In this document: positions 25,049 to 34,213 of the stretch, in pieces
How positions within the stretch are numbered: position 1 is the stretch's first letter
Layout: the number at the start of each line of letters is the position of its first letter
From: Marinifaba aquimaris
GTDB taxonomy: Bacteria; Pseudomonadota; Gammaproteobacteria; Enterobacterales; Alteromonadaceae
Direction: 5' to 3'
DNA length: 64,000 nucleotides
NCBI RefSeq assembly: GCF_013328345.1
Contig: NZ_JABULX010000001.1
Location: 186,001-250,000 of the forward strand
Notes under the pieces: model-generated
What the model saw: only the letters and a program-made list of their open reading frames with translations
Told to the model about the DNA's origin: nothing
Database searches by the model: none
Translations under genes and position numbers: made by a program

Positions 25049-25531
25049 ATGCCTTCATTTGATGTTGTATCAGAAGTTAATTTAGATGAAATGCGCAATG
25101 CCACTGAAAACTCAAGCCGTGAATTAAGCACGCGCTTTGACTTTCGTGGTGTAGAAGCCAGCTTTGAATGGAAATCACCTGCGGTCATTTTAACCTCAGA
25201 AGGTGAGCATTCAGTTAAGCAAATGGTTGATATTTTACGTAAGCAACTAGTTGCTCGTAAGATTGATCCACAAGCGATGGATATTTCAAAAGCTGAGATC
25301 TCTGGTAAAACCTGCACGCAAAAAGTGACGATTAAAGAAGGTATTGAAAAAGACGTTGCCAAAAAAATCGTTAAATTAGTTAAAGACAGTAAAATCAAAG
25401 TGCAAGTGGCAATTCAAGGTGAAGAGTTACGCGTAACAGGTAAAAAGCGTGATGACTTACAAGCAGTGATGCAATTAATTCGCGAAGCCGATTTAGGTCA
25501 GCCGTTCCAATTTAAGAACTTTAAAAACTAA
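25049..25531 (+). CDS. yajQ: YajQ-family nucleotide-binding protein
   Basis: A 160-residue protein of the YajQ family with two ferredoxin-like alpha-beta repeats. Typical pieces are '[11 protein letters not shown]' at the start, '[10 protein letters not shown]', '[29 protein letters not shown]' region in the middle (family order), and '[18 protein letters not shown]' near the end. Members bind nucleotides, and a Xanthomonas homologue was reported to bind cyclic di-GMP and act through a transcription factor; whether that applies here is unknown. AAGGA precedes the ATG. It is monocistronic, converging on lysS, with a shared bidirectional terminator. Confidence 0.95.
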   Translation: MPSFDVVSEVNLDEMRNATENSSRELSTRFDFRGVEASFEWKSPAVILTSEGEHSVKQMVDILRKQLVARKIDPQAMDISKAEISGKTCTQKVTIKEGIEKDVAKKIVKLVKDSKIKVQVAIQGEELRVTGKKRDDLQAVMQLIREADLGQPFQFKNFKN

Positions 25532-25561
25532 TTTTAGTTAATTAGCTTTTTAGTTAACAAA

Positions 25562-25615
25562 CAAAAAGCCCGCTGATATAGCTCTTTATAGAGAGGTATC
25601 AGCGGGCTTTTTTAA
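25562..25615. terminator. Bidirectional terminator between yajQ and lysS
   Basis: AAAAAGCCCGCTGATA (25562-25577) is matched by TATCAGCGGGCTTTTT (25597-25612), a 16-bp stem with a 19-base loop and T runs on both strands. Confidence 0.9.
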
Positions 25616-25633
25616 TGCTTTTAAAAACTGAAA

Positions 25634-27181
25634 TTATTCAGTAATTGGACGCATGTGCGGGAATAAGATCACGTCTTTAATTGTTGGTGAATCACTGAAT
25701 AACATCACAAGACGGTCGATACCGATACCCTCACCTGCTGTTGGCGGTAAACCATACTCAAGCGCTGTGATGTAATCTTCATCAAAGTGCATCGCTTCAT
25801 CATCGCCTGCATCTTTTTCTTCAACTTGCTTCTTAAAGCGCGCTGCTTGATCTTCTGCATCGTTAAGCTCAGAGAAACCATTGGCTAACTCACGACCACC
25901 AACGAAGAATTCGAAACGGTCGGTGATGAATGGGTTTTCATCGTTACGGCGTGCAAGTGGTGATACTTCCCAAGGGTAAGCAGTAATGAAAGTTGGTTGA
26001 TCTAACTTCTCTTCTGCTGTTTCTTCGAAAATTTCACATAAGTACTTACCTGGGCCCCAAGCTTTTTGCTTATCAGACTCTGGCACACCCACTTGTTTAG
26101 CAATGGCTTTTAATGCTTCGAAGTTTTCTTCTGGGTTATTAATCACCTCAGCATCTAACTCTGGCGCATATTTTAAAATCGCTTCGTTCATCGTTAAGCG
26201 CTCAAACGGCTTACCAAAGTCGTAGTGTTTCTCTTCTAACACTTCGCCTTCGTCGTTGCGTACCGTATTCACAACCGTTGTTGTGCCTAATACGTCTTGC
26301 GCTAATGTACGTAACATTTCTTCTGTTAAGTCCATTAAGTCGTTGTAATCCGCATACGCTTGGTAGAATTCAATCATCGTGAATTCTGGGTTATGACGAG
26401 TACTTAAACCTTCGTTACGGAAGTTGCGGTTAATTTCAAATACGCGATCGAAACCACCAACCACTAAACGCTTTAAGTAAAGCTCTGGCGCGATACGTAA
26501 GTACATATCAATGTCTAATGCGTTGTGGTGAGTGATAAATGGACGAGCTGTCGCACCGCCTGGGATCACTTGTAACATCGGCGTTTCAACTTCCATAAAA
26601 CGACGTTCTGTTAAGAAGTTGCGGATACCGCTAACCACTTTTGAACGAATTTGGAATACATCACGTGTTTGTTGTGATGTCATTAAATCGATGTAACGCT
26701 GACGGTATTTGATTTCTTGGTCAGATAAACCGTGGAATTTCTCTGGTAATGGACGTAATGACTTAGTCAATAACTTGTACTCAGTCATGTTTACGTATAA
26801 ATCGCCTTTGCCCGATTTGTGTAATTCACCTTTAGCACCAATGATGTCACCAATATCTAATTGGCCGTACTTTTCTTTGATGTCTTTTTGCGTTTGTTTA
26901 TCTGCATAAGCTTGAATGCGACCTGTCATATCTTGAATCGCTAAGAAAGGTCCACGTTTTGCCATAACACGACCAGCAATTGCTACTACATGGCCAAGCT
27001 CTTCTAATTCTGCTTTTTCTTTTTCGCCAAACTCGCTTTGTAAATCGGCAGCGTAGTTTTCACGGTTCCAATCATTTGGGTGACCGTTAGCATCGCAATT
27101 TTCACGAATCGCTGATAATTTTGCTTTACGCTCAGCAATTAACTTGTTTTCTTCTTGCGCGTTTTGATTTTGTTCAGACAT
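25634..27181 (-). CDS. lysS: Lysyl-tRNA synthetase, class II
   Basis: A 515-residue class IIb synthetase that charges tRNA-Lys. The ATG at 27181 (MSEQNQN...) has AGGAACAG 3 to 10 bases upstream; the longer frame to 27232 lacks one. An N-terminal OB fold ('[14 protein letters not shown]', '[11 protein letters not shown]') binds the anticodon; class II motif 1 holds '[13 protein letters not shown]', motif 2 is '[24 protein letters not shown]' in family order, and motif 3 is '[15 protein letters not shown]' near the C-terminus. It lies 89 bases after prfB on the same strand, the conserved prfB-lysS operon of gammaproteobacteria. Nothing unusual is seen. Confidence 0.98.
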   Translation of the reverse strand: MSEQNQNAQEENKLIAERKAKLSAIRENCDANGHPNDWNRENYAADLQSEFGEKEKAELEELGHVVAIAGRVMAKRGPFLAIQDMTGRIQAYADKQTQKDIKEKYGQLDIGDIIGAKGELHKSGKGDLYVNMTEYKLLTKSLRPLPEKFHGLSDQEIKYRQRYIDLMTSQQTRDVFQIRSKVVSGIRNFLTERRFMEVETPMLQVIPGGATARPFITHHNALDIDMYLRIAPELYLKRLVVGGFDRVFEINRNFRNEGLSTRHNPEFTMIEFYQAYADYNDLMDLTEEMLRTLAQDVLGTTTVVNTVRNDEGEVLEEKHYDFGKPFERLTMNEAILKYAPELDAEVINNPEENFEALKAIAKQVGVPESDKQKAWGPGKYLCEIFEETAEEKLDQPTFITAYPWEVSPLARRNDENPFITDRFEFFVGGRELANGFSELNDAEDQAARFKKQVEEKDAGDDEAMHFDEDYITALEYGLPPTAGEGIGIDRLVMLFSDSPTIKDVILFPHMRPITE

Positions 27182-27270
27182 GTCTGTTCCTGTCTTAAAA
27201 AGGCTTTGGGTCTTTTTACCCATCACCAACAATAATTTAAAAATTAATTCGGTTTATGCAACGGGTTAAA

Positions 27271-28369
27271 TTACAAACCCGCTTTTAATGAAGCTTGTAA
27301 AAACGGGTCTAAATCACCATCTAATACGGCTTGCGTATTGCGGTTTTCTACCCCTGTGCGTAAATCTTTGATACGCGAGTCATCTAATACGTAAGAGCGA
27401 ATTTGACTGCCCCACCCGATATCTGACTTACCTTCTTCTAATGCTTGTTTTTCAGCATTTTGCTTTTGCAATTCAAACTCATACATTTTAGCTTTTAATA
27501 GCTTAAACGCTTGGTCTTTGTTTTTATGCTGTGAACGATCGCTTTGACACTGCACCACAATGTTCGTTGGTAAGTGCGTAATACGTACCGCAGAATCCGT
27601 TTTGTTAACGTGCTGACCACCGGCACCGGAGGCGCGGTAAGTATCAATACGTAAATCGGCTGGGTTGATATCAATTTCGATATCATCATCAATCTCTGGG
27701 TAAACAAAGGCTGAAGCAAATGACGTGTGGCGTTTATTGTTCGAATCGAACGGCGATTTACGTACTAAACGGTGAACACCAGTTTCTGTTCGTAACCAAC
27801 CAAAGGCATACTCACCCGTAAATTTAACGGTTGCGCCTTTAATACCAGCTACATCACCATCTGTAGCTTCAATTAATTCGGTTTTAAAGCCGTGTGCTTC
27901 ACCCCAACGCAAGTACATGCGCAGTAGCATTTCACACCAATCTTGTGCTTCGGTACCACCTGAGCCTGATTGTAAATCAATGTAGGCGTTACAAGTATCT
28001 TGCTTGCCAGAGAACATACGACGGAACTCAAGCTTTTCTAGTTTAGCGATTAGCTCGTCAACTTCGGCTTGTGTTTCGTTTAGCGTGTCTTCGTCGTTTT
28101 CTTCAACGGCCAGTTCTAGTAAACCTTCAACATCATCAAGACCTGAGGTTAAATCAGTAATGGTTTTAACAACCGCTTCAAGCTCAGAACGCTCTTTACC
28201 TAAGGCTTGTGCGCGCTCAGGTTCATTCCAAACTTCAGGTTGTTCTAGCTCTCTTTCAACTTCGGTTAGGCGCTCTTGGCGTTGCTCGAAGTCAAAGGTA
28301 CCCCCTAAGCAACTCGGTGCGCTCAGCGATATCTTTTATTTGGTTCTGGATAGGTGCAATTTCGAACAT
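27271..28369 (-). CDS. prfB: Peptide chain release factor 2, with programmed +1 frameshift
   Basis: RF2 reads UAA and UGA stops. The protein is encoded in two frames: 25 codons from the ATG at 28369 ([18 protein letters not shown]...) end in an in-frame TGA (28292-28294); after a +1 shift at CTT TGA C, 340 residues follow from Asp26, total 365, identical to E. coli. The tripeptide anticodon 'SPF' is in 'RKSPFDSNN', and the hydrolysis motif GGQ in '[15 protein letters not shown]'. A TATAAT lies on the minus strand at 28419-28424, about 50 bases upstream of the start, as likely -10. A gene caller that ignores the shift would annotate only the C-terminal 248 residues. lysS follows. Confidence 0.97.
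28291..28306 (-). other. prfB +1 programmed frameshift site
   Basis: The minus strand reads AGG GGG TAC CTT TGA C. The internal Shine-Dalgarno-like AGGGGG stands 3 bases before the CTT slip codon, and TGA is codon 26. This is the classical site: low RF2 lets the ribosome pause at UGA and slip forward, so RF2 controls its own synthesis. Confidence 0.96.
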
Positions 28370-28515
28370 TGAAAATAAGCTTCCAGTGATAAATTTAATA
28401 GGGAAAATTGGACGCGCGATTATAGCGAAATAGTCCGCTGATTTATAGTAGGGAGATGGGAATAATTGAAGCGGAATTTGAGAGATATTGAGCGTTTTTT
28501 CGAGCTTAAATCAAG

Positions 28516-28785
28516 TTATCGGTAAATATCGTGATCACCAATATCAATTAATATCACCTCACCATTTTCAAGTACCTTGAGAGTGAGTAATACCCGATAT
28601 TGCATATTGATAGATATTGAATGGCAAGCCTTTGATTTGATCTCATGTAAACGCAAAGAAGGATGGGTTAAATCTAAACTCAATAGCTTAAGGGCTTTGG
28701 TGTATTGCTTGATGAGCTCAGGGTGTTTTTTAAAAAACTTCTTTTCCCTTTTTTGATAGCTCACTGGCCTAATGATCTTAAGCAT
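28516..28785 (-). CDS. Type II toxin, RelE/ParE superfamily (YafQ-like mRNA interferase)
   Basis: An 89-residue basic protein with the RelE-like pattern: N-terminal 'RPVSYQKREKKFFKKHPELIKQY', then 'LRLHEIKSKACHSISINMQYRVLLTL' and the end 'EVILIDIGDHDIYR', typical of the YafQ/HigB-like branch where the last His and nearby Arg act in mRNA cutting on the ribosome. The start ATG follows the antitoxin stop directly (TAAATG), so translation is coupled. It is the second gene of an antitoxin-toxin operon inserted between prfB and recJ. Whether it is an RNase or a gyrase poison (ParE) cannot be decided by eye, but YafQ-like is favoured. Confidence 0.85.
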   Translation of the reverse strand: MLKIIRPVSYQKREKKFFKKHPELIKQYTKALKLLSLDLTHPSLRLHEIKSKACHSISINMQYRVLLTLKVLENGEVILIDIGDHDIYR

Positions 28786-29061
28786 TTACTCTGCTTCTGA
28801 CAGTTGCTTTAACTCTTCTGCTAACGATGCAAAATCATCCACCACACTAAACTTGCCATCAGCATAATCTGCTTCGGCTTCTTTAATCGCCTTATCTAAC
28901 TCGTACTCACGAAAGGCATGATATTCATTAATATCTAGCACCATATATTTGGCTTTACCACGCACATCAATCGCAACTTGATGATCAGCATCACTTTGCA
29001 TGGCTTTTTCAAGTGCAGTGACCCCACCTTTTTTTAACTCATTAGCTGTCACGGAAATCAT
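28786..29061 (-). CDS. Type II antitoxin, Phd/YefM family
   Basis: A 91-residue antitoxin from the ATG at 29061, chosen because GAGG lies 5 bases before it. The N-terminal half is Phd/YefM-like: 'MISVTANELKKGGVTALEKAM', 'HQVAIDVRGKAKYMVLDINEYHAF'; it would dimerise and bind its own promoter. The acidic C-terminal half ('KAIKEAEADYADGKF...') would wrap the toxin. A partial dyad with two GTAC cores (29094-29097, 29107-29110) lies upstream and may be the operator. The gene precedes the toxin gene with no gap. Confidence 0.88.
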   Translation of the reverse strand: MISVTANELKKGGVTALEKAMQSDADHQVAIDVRGKAKYMVLDINEYHAFREYELDKAIKEAEADYADGKFSVVDDFASLAEELKQLSEAE

Positions 29062-29204
29062 AAAAACCTCACTCAACACTCAAAAACCAAAAAAGTACTT
29101 TTAATAGTACGCTTAATAATATTCTAAAATAAAGTATCAAAAATGCCAATCAAGAAAATAAGCTCATCGCGATTAAAGTTTATCTTTGGTTGAAATAAAC
29201 AAAA

Positions 29205-29220
29205 TCCTGCCTTCGCAGGA
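29205..29220. repeat. Small extragenic palindrome (REP-like)
   Basis: TCCTGCCTTCGCAGGA is an imperfect palindrome whose context 'AATCCTGC-CTTCGCAGGAAAGACG' resembles the CCTGCGAAGGCAGG family of extragenic repeats spread through many marine gammaproteobacteria. Only one copy was noticed in this window, so the claim rests on memory of the family. It sits in the 250-base gap next to the toxin-antitoxin pair. Confidence 0.45.
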
Positions 29221-29309
29221 AAGACGATGTTAAATAAAGTCACCCACTACTTAACACAGACATCAACATAACTTGGGTTATGTCGATAGATATTCTACTT
29301 TATCAATTG

Positions 29310-29846
29310 TTATTGGTTTTCCTGCGGTTTAACTCGCCATTCAAACTCGTATCGAATAAGTAATTCGATGACCAACCAGCAGAGTAAAAGCGGGATGGCG
29401 CTGTACCAACCCCAGCCCATCGCACCTAATACACCGGGTATAACCGGGCAGATAAAAATAAACAACAATAATAGGCGACCATAATTATTGTATTTATCCG
29501 TTGCCTGACCATTGACGCGGTAATAACCCATTATTTGCTGATGTACTTTAGGCCGACCAAAATAGGCTTTAACCCCTCTTGAAGTTAAAAACCAACAGAT
29601 AAAGAACAGTACAGAAGAAGGCGCAAAAGGGTTAAACTTTCCCCCTTTCACATACTCAGGATCCCAATTAGCTATAACATAATCCCACACATCAATCTTA
29701 AACAAAATCAACATAAATAAGCATGCAAAACAAAGCCCTAGTGGGAATGAAATATCACTTCGGGTAAGCTTATAAGGATCTTTATCTGGAAAATCCTTAA
29801 GCATAGTTTCAAAGCCACTGTAATAAAAAAAAGTGAATAATTTCAT
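29310..29846 (-). CDS. Multi-spanning inner-membrane protein of unknown function
   Basis: A 178-residue protein with about four hydrophobic segments (near 34-50, 80-92, 124-140 and 145-164). Loops are Tyr/Lys-rich, with 'DPYKLTRSDISFPLG' before the first segment and a conserved-looking 'KAYFGRPKVHQQIMGYY' between the second and third. No family is recognised. It lies between the toxin-antitoxin pair and recJ on the same strand, 38 bases upstream of the recJ end, and interrupts the usual prfB-recJ neighbourhood together with the toxin-antitoxin genes. It may be accessory. Confidence is in the gene, not its role. Confidence 0.7.
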   Translation of the reverse strand: MKLFTFFYYSGFETMLKDFPDKDPYKLTRSDISFPLGLCFACLFMLILFKIDVWDYVIANWDPEYVKGGKFNPFAPSSVLFFICWFLTSRGVKAYFGRPKVHQQIMGYYRVNGQATDKYNNYGRLLLLFIFICPVIPGVLGAMGWGWYSAIPLLLCWLVIELLIRYEFEWRVKPQENQ

Positions 29847-29884
29847 TTACGCTTTATACATCCTTGTGTTTGAATCATCTCTGA

Positions 29885-31603
29885 TTAAACATCCTCAACC
29901 GCTTTTACCATTAATTGCACTGTGGTTTTACCGCGAAAATGATTGGTATCTAAATTAAACGCCACGCGAATTTGATGATGTGATTTTTGATGCCAAAAGC
30001 TTTGGTCATAGTTAAACCAAATGGCATCGTAGCTCATGCCTGATGCGTGTTGTAACACCAATTTTAAATGTTTTTCTTTTAAGACGCGTTCATTAATCAC
30101 GACAAATTCATCATCAAATACCGGCTCTGGGAAATTTTGCCCCCAAGGCATAGCGCGTTTTAAGTACTCTGCGGTTTCAACTTGGTAGTCTGTTGTAGCT
30201 GGTGCGCCATCGGTTAAGATCACATTTTCAAGCGCATCTTCACTAATTAAGCTATCAACGGCTTGCTCAAAAGCCATTTTAAATTGCGCGAATTTGCTTT
30301 CTAAAATACTTAAGCCAGCGGCCATGGCATGACCACCAAATTTAATGATTAAATCTGGGTTGCGCCCTGCGATATATTCCAAGCAATCGCGAATATGAAA
30401 GCCATTAATACTACGGCATGAGCCTTTTAATTCGCCATTATCACCTTGTGCAAACACTACAGTCGGGCGGTAGTAATTTTCTTTTATGCGTCCGGCAACA
30501 ATACCAATCACGCCTTGATGCCAAGTGGCATCATATAAACAAATGCCTTTGGCATGTTCAGCAACGAAGGTTTTATCTAAGGCTTTTATTGCTTCTTGCT
30601 GCATACCGCTTTCAATTTCACGGCGCTCTTTATTAAGCTCGTTTAATCGACACGCCAACATTTGCGCTTGTGCGTAATCATCTGTCATTAAACAAGTAAT
30701 ACCGAGCGTCATATCATCTAAACGCCCAGCGGCATTAAGCCTTGGGCCAATGGCAAAACCAAAATCACTTGAAACTAAAAACTGTGGGTTGCGTTCGGCG
30801 ACATCAAGTAAAGCGCGAATACCGGCTCGGCATTTTCCTTGGCGGATTCGATTAATCCCCTGCTGTACTAACACGCGGTTAACCTGATCTAAAGTCACGA
30901 CATCAGCCACTGTGCCAAGTGCCACTAAATCGAGCAATTCGGCTAAATTCGGGATAACGATACCTTGTTGTTCAAACCAGTTTTGATTTTTAAGTTCGGC
31001 ACGTAATGCCAACATTAAATAAAACGCCACACCAACCCCAGCAATATTCTTACTCGGAAATGGGCAGTCATTTAAGTTTGGGTTAACAATGGCACCAGCA
31101 CTTGGTAATTGCTCACCCGGTAAGTGGTGATCGGTAACGATAACTTTAATACCCAGTTCATGCGCTTTATTGACACCAGCAATACACGAGATACCGTTAT
31201 CCACTGTCATGATCAGATCACAACCTTGCTGGTGCGCCATTTCGACAATTTCTGGTGATAGGCCATAGCCAAAATCAAATCGATTCGGCACTAAGAAGTT
31301 GATGCTGTTTGCGCCTAATTGCTTTAATGCCAAACAAGATAAAGCCGTGCTGGTTGCACCATCGGCATCAAAATCACCAACGACAATAACGCGTAAATTG
31401 TTTTTAATCGCCTCAACTAAAAGCGCGACCGCTTTATCAATATTGGCTAATTCTGGTCTGGGTAGTGCTTGCACAGAAAAGTTAAGCTCATCAGTATGAG
31501 CAATACCGCGATTGAGTAAGATTCGCTGCAAAGTTGGGTGAAATTGATGTGCTCCATCGAGTGAAGCACGCTCAGATTGGCGACGTTGAATTTGCACAGA
31601 CAT
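29885..31603 (-). CDS. recJ: Single-strand-specific 5'-3' exonuclease RecJ
   Basis: A 572-residue DHH-family nuclease acting in mismatch repair and recombination. Motifs are 'VVGDFDADGATSTAL' (about residues 72-86; metal-binding DxDxDG-type), 'VTDHHLPGE' (the DHH), and a C-terminal DHHA1-type 'GGHAMAAGLSI' that binds DNA. Length matches E. coli RecJ (577). The neighbourhood dsbC-xerD upstream and prfB-lysS downstream is the canonical one. The recJ start is only about 33 bases past the dsbC terminator at 31637-31670, so its promoter must overlap the terminator or recJ is expressed by read-through. Confidence 0.97.
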   Translation of the reverse strand: MSVQIQRRQSERASLDGAHQFHPTLQRILLNRGIAHTDELNFSVQALPRPELANIDKAVALLVEAIKNNLRVIVVGDFDADGATSTALSCLALKQLGANSINFLVPNRFDFGYGLSPEIVEMAHQQGCDLIMTVDNGISCIAGVNKAHELGIKVIVTDHHLPGEQLPSAGAIVNPNLNDCPFPSKNIAGVGVAFYLMLALRAELKNQNWFEQQGIVIPNLAELLDLVALGTVADVVTLDQVNRVLVQQGINRIRQGKCRAGIRALLDVAERNPQFLVSSDFGFAIGPRLNAAGRLDDMTLGITCLMTDDYAQAQMLACRLNELNKERREIESGMQQEAIKALDKTFVAEHAKGICLYDATWHQGVIGIVAGRIKENYYRPTVVFAQGDNGELKGSCRSINGFHIRDCLEYIAGRNPDLIIKFGGHAMAAGLSILESKFAQFKMAFEQAVDSLISEDALENVILTDGAPATTDYQVETAEYLKRAMPWGQNFPEPVFDDEFVVINERVLKEKHLKLVLQHASGMSYDAIWFNYDQSFWHQKSHHQIRVAFNLDTNHFRGKTTVQLMVKAVEDV

Positions 31604-31636
31604 GGAAAAACCGATAGTTGGAATGACAAAAATAAA

Positions 31637-31670
31637 AAAAGCCGATTGAGGCTAACTCAATCGGCTTTTT
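31637..31670. terminator. Terminator between dsbC and recJ
   Basis: AAAAGCCGATTGAG (31637-31650) and CTCAATCGGCTTTT (31656-31669) give a 14-bp stem with a 5-base loop and T runs on both strands. It should end dsbC transcripts shortly before recJ. Confidence 0.88.
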
Positions 31671-31692
31671 ATCATATTAATTTTCGGTCAAA

Positions 31693-32433
31693 TTATGAAG
31701 CGTTTAATCGCTTTAATAATTGTGCTGCTGGTTGGTAACCAGGAATGATAGAACCATCATCTAAAACAATTGCTGGTGTACCCGTTACACCAAACTCAAC
31801 ACCTAAGTCGTAGTGTTGTAGTACTGGCTGCTGACAAGATTGTGCTTTAGCAATTGTGCCTCTTGCTTTTGCTTCAGTCATCGCATCTTGTTGATCTTCT
31901 GAACACCAAACACTCACCATGTCGCTAAATGCTTTAGACTTTAAGCCGCCACGAGGGAAGGCTAAGTAACGTACTGTGATGCCAGCATCGTTATAAGCTT
32001 GCATCTCGTTGTGTAATTTACGGCAGTAGCCACAAGAGATATCGGTAAAGACATTTACCACATATTTTTCATCTTTTGCTTTAAATTCGATTGAAGAGTC
32101 AGCCACTGTTTTTAGTTTCTCAGCACGCTTTTTGCGTAATGGCTCTTCTAAAACGCGCATGGCTGCAGCAGTTTCGTTGCGCATTTCTTCATTCATATTG
32201 AAGATTTGGCCTTGCATGAAGTATTGACCGTCTTCACTTAAGTAGAAAATACCACGTGGTGTTGCCACTTGAACTAGGCCTTCAATTTGTGAAGGTTCAA
32301 CGCTCATGACTTCTAAACCTAAACCTTGAACTTTTTCGGTTAAGGCTAATTTCACTTCATTTGATAATTCAGCTGCTAGCGCGCTAAAACTTAAACTGGC
32401 TGCCGTCACTGAAAGGAGTAATTTTTTAAACAT
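31693..32433 (-). CDS. dsbC: Periplasmic disulfide isomerase DsbC
   Basis: A 246-residue protein with a signal peptide (about 1-20, 'SFSALAAE'). An N-terminal dimerisation domain is followed by a thioredoxin fold with active site Cys-Gly-Tyr-Cys in 'ISCGYCRKLHNEM'; the cis-Pro loop is 'GVTGTPAIVLDDG'. A second Cys pair ('VWCSEDQQ' and 'AQSCQQP') corresponds to the structural disulfide of E. coli DsbC. It shuffles wrong disulfides in the periplasm and is kept reduced by DsbD. It lies between xerD and recJ as in E. coli. Confidence 0.97.
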   Translation of the reverse strand: MFKKLLLSVTAASLSFSALAAELSNEVKLALTEKVQGLGLEVMSVEPSQIEGLVQVATPRGIFYLSEDGQYFMQGQIFNMNEEMRNETAAAMRVLEEPLRKKRAEKLKTVADSSIEFKAKDEKYVVNVFTDISCGYCRKLHNEMQAYNDAGITVRYLAFPRGGLKSKAFSDMVSVWCSEDQQDAMTEAKARGTIAKAQSCQQPVLQHYDLGVEFGVTGTPAIVLDDGSIIPGYQPAAQLLKRLNAS

Positions 32434-32566
32434 ACTTTTTCCAAATTTTTATTTTTTAAATATCGCAGATATCTACTAAGACCGCGCTAATGCTAAAAAA
32501 GTTACAGACAAACACGAGCTAATGCAACTTTGAAACGATATTTTAACAATTTAACTTGTCCAACCG

Positions 32567-33463
32567 TTAAGCTCTTGGATGATGTTCAGCGTGAATACTT
32601 TGCAGTCGCTCTTTGGCAATATGGGTATAAATTTGGGTAGTTGATAGGTCTGAATGGCCCAATAAAGTCTGTACTACACGCAAATCTGCACCGTGGTTAA
32701 CTAGGTGTGTCGCAAAGGCGTGTCTCAGTGTATGAGGCGATAAATCAGAACGGATGCCCGCTTGAACGGCGTAATACTTGATGCGATGCCAAAATGTTTG
32801 TCTTGTCATTTGTTGACCGCGTTTAGATGCAAACACCACATTATGGCCCGCGGCAATTAAGTTAGGCCGTGCATATTTAATATATTGTGCTAACCATTCA
32901 GCGGCTTCTTCTCCCATAGGTACTAAACGTTCTTTGTTACCTTTACCGGTAACGCGAATCACCCCTTGCCTTAAATTAATTTGCTCGAGCTGCAAAGAAA
33001 CTAACTCGGTCACCCGCAAGCCACACGCATAAAGTAACTCAAGCATAGCTTTGTCTCTAAGCTCAATATCATCATCGACATTTGGCGCTTCAAGTAATGC
33101 TTCAACGTCTTTTTCAGACAGTGTTTTAGGTAATGGCTTGGCTTGTTTCGGACTATCAATGTTAGCGCATGGGTCGTGGTTAATCTGCTTTTCTAGCAAT
33201 AAGTAGCTATAGAACTTTCGAAGACAAGACAGCTTTCTGGCAACACTGCGTGCACCAATGTTTTTATCATAGAGGTGGACTAAGTAAGCACTTACATCCA
33301 ACTCTTGAACATCGAGTAATGCTATTTTTTGATGGATAAGGTAATGATTGAATTGATTCAGATCTCTTTTATAGGCTGCCATAGTGTTTTGGCTAAGCCC
33401 GAGTTCAATCCAAAGGTGTTCGATAAAGTCGTCTAGCGGTTGTTGCACATCAAGATTGGTCAT
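32567..33463 (-). CDS. xerD: Site-specific tyrosine recombinase XerD
   Basis: A 298-residue tyrosine recombinase, the E. coli length, that with XerC resolves chromosome dimers at dif. Catalytic residues are visible in 'ACGLRVTELVSL' (Arg), 'LSPHTLRHAFATHLVNHG' (His-x2-Arg), 'LLGHSDLSTTQIYTHI' (His and the Tyr nucleophile). The N-terminal SAM-like domain has 'GLSQNTMAAYKRDLNQF'. XerD rather than XerC is supported by the dsbC-recJ-fldB neighbourhood. Its start overlaps the ogt gene by 14 bases, suggesting co-transcription from the ogt side. Confidence 0.97.
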   Translation of the reverse strand: MTNLDVQQPLDDFIEHLWIELGLSQNTMAAYKRDLNQFNHYLIHQKIALLDVQELDVSAYLVHLYDKNIGARSVARKLSCLRKFYSYLLLEKQINHDPCANIDSPKQAKPLPKTLSEKDVEALLEAPNVDDDIELRDKAMLELLYACGLRVTELVSLQLEQINLRQGVIRVTGKGNKERLVPMGEEAAEWLAQYIKYARPNLIAAGHNVVFASKRGQQMTRQTFWHRIKYYAVQAGIRSDLSPHTLRHAFATHLVNHGADLRVVQTLLGHSDLSTTQIYTHIAKERLQSIHAEHHPRA

Positions 33464-33941
33464 CTATTTGATTTTGCTCATGTTGCAATAACCAAGCTTT
33501 GATATCAACTTTTTTCCCTTCTTGCCACTGGCCTGAATACCCGCCGATACCAGAAGCCGCGACAATGCGATGGCAAGGCACGACAATGGGGATAGGATTA
33601 CGGCGACAAGCACCGCCAATCGCTCTTGGACTTGTCCCTAACTCTTTTGCCAGTTGGCCATATGTCCAGCACTCACCTGCCGGTATATCACACAGAGCCT
33701 GCCAAACTGTTTGCTGAAAACTGGTGCCTTGCAAAAATATGGGTACATCAAAATCAAGTAAATTCTCTGCAAAGTAAGCCGATAGCTGTGAGACAAGCTG
33801 CTCAGTTAAATCGTTGGCATTTTTGATACGGTAACGAATACTATCTGCAAATAAGTCGATACCCGTTAGTGCTTCTTCGTTATTAAAAACTGCAATTTTG
33901 CCAACTTGTGTTTCTAATACAGCTTGAGCATATAGTCCCAT
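33450..33941 (-). CDS. ogt: Methylated-DNA-[protein]-cysteine S-methyltransferase
   Basis: A 163-residue DNA-repair protein that removes methyl groups from O6-methylguanine in a suicide reaction. The acceptor Cys is in 'IPIVVPCHRIVAASG', with the helix-turn-helix Arg finger ahead in 'TSPRAIGGACRRNPIPI'. Length and the absence of an AdaA-like N-terminus make it Ogt-type. It overlaps xerD by 14 bases in another frame, an arrangement not seen in E. coli, where xerD lies between dsbC and fldB without ogt. Its promoter would be in the 272-base gap shared with the divergent fldB. Confidence 0.95.
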   Translation of the reverse strand: MGLYAQAVLETQVGKIAVFNNEEALTGIDLFADSIRYRIKNANDLTEQLVSQLSAYFAENLLDFDVPIFLQGTSFQQTVWQALCDIPAGECWTYGQLAKELGTSPRAIGGACRRNPIPIVVPCHRIVAASGIGGYSGQWQEGKKVDIKAWLLQHEQNQIDDQS

Positions 33942-34213
33942 AAAAAATAAACTCCCTCACAAACCCAGTTTAATCTGACGTCACTTAGTTTTCGTATTGA
34001 ATTTCATCAAGAAAAACTAAACATCATGTTGTTTGATTGCAGTTTTGCTACAATAGCGCCCATATTTATTTGGTTTAAAGTCCATTTGCGCATCATATAT
34101 TTTAGCTCAGTTGGTTTACTTGGCGTCGTTAAATCTTCGTCAAAATTTGTAAGTATCAATATCTAGGCTTAACAAACGTGCGCTCAACTTAGGCATCATA
34201 TTTAAAAACGATT

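Noticed and set aside
27271-28369. prfB as a frameshifted pseudogene
   Set aside because: The in-frame TGA, CTT slip codon and AGGGGG are the conserved programmed site and the resulting length equals E. coli RF2.
28004-28433. Plus-strand open frames of 122 and 74 codons over the start of prfB
   Set aside because: They are antisense shadows of the prfB coding region, Ser-rich by reverse reading of Glu/Leu codons, with no ribosome site.
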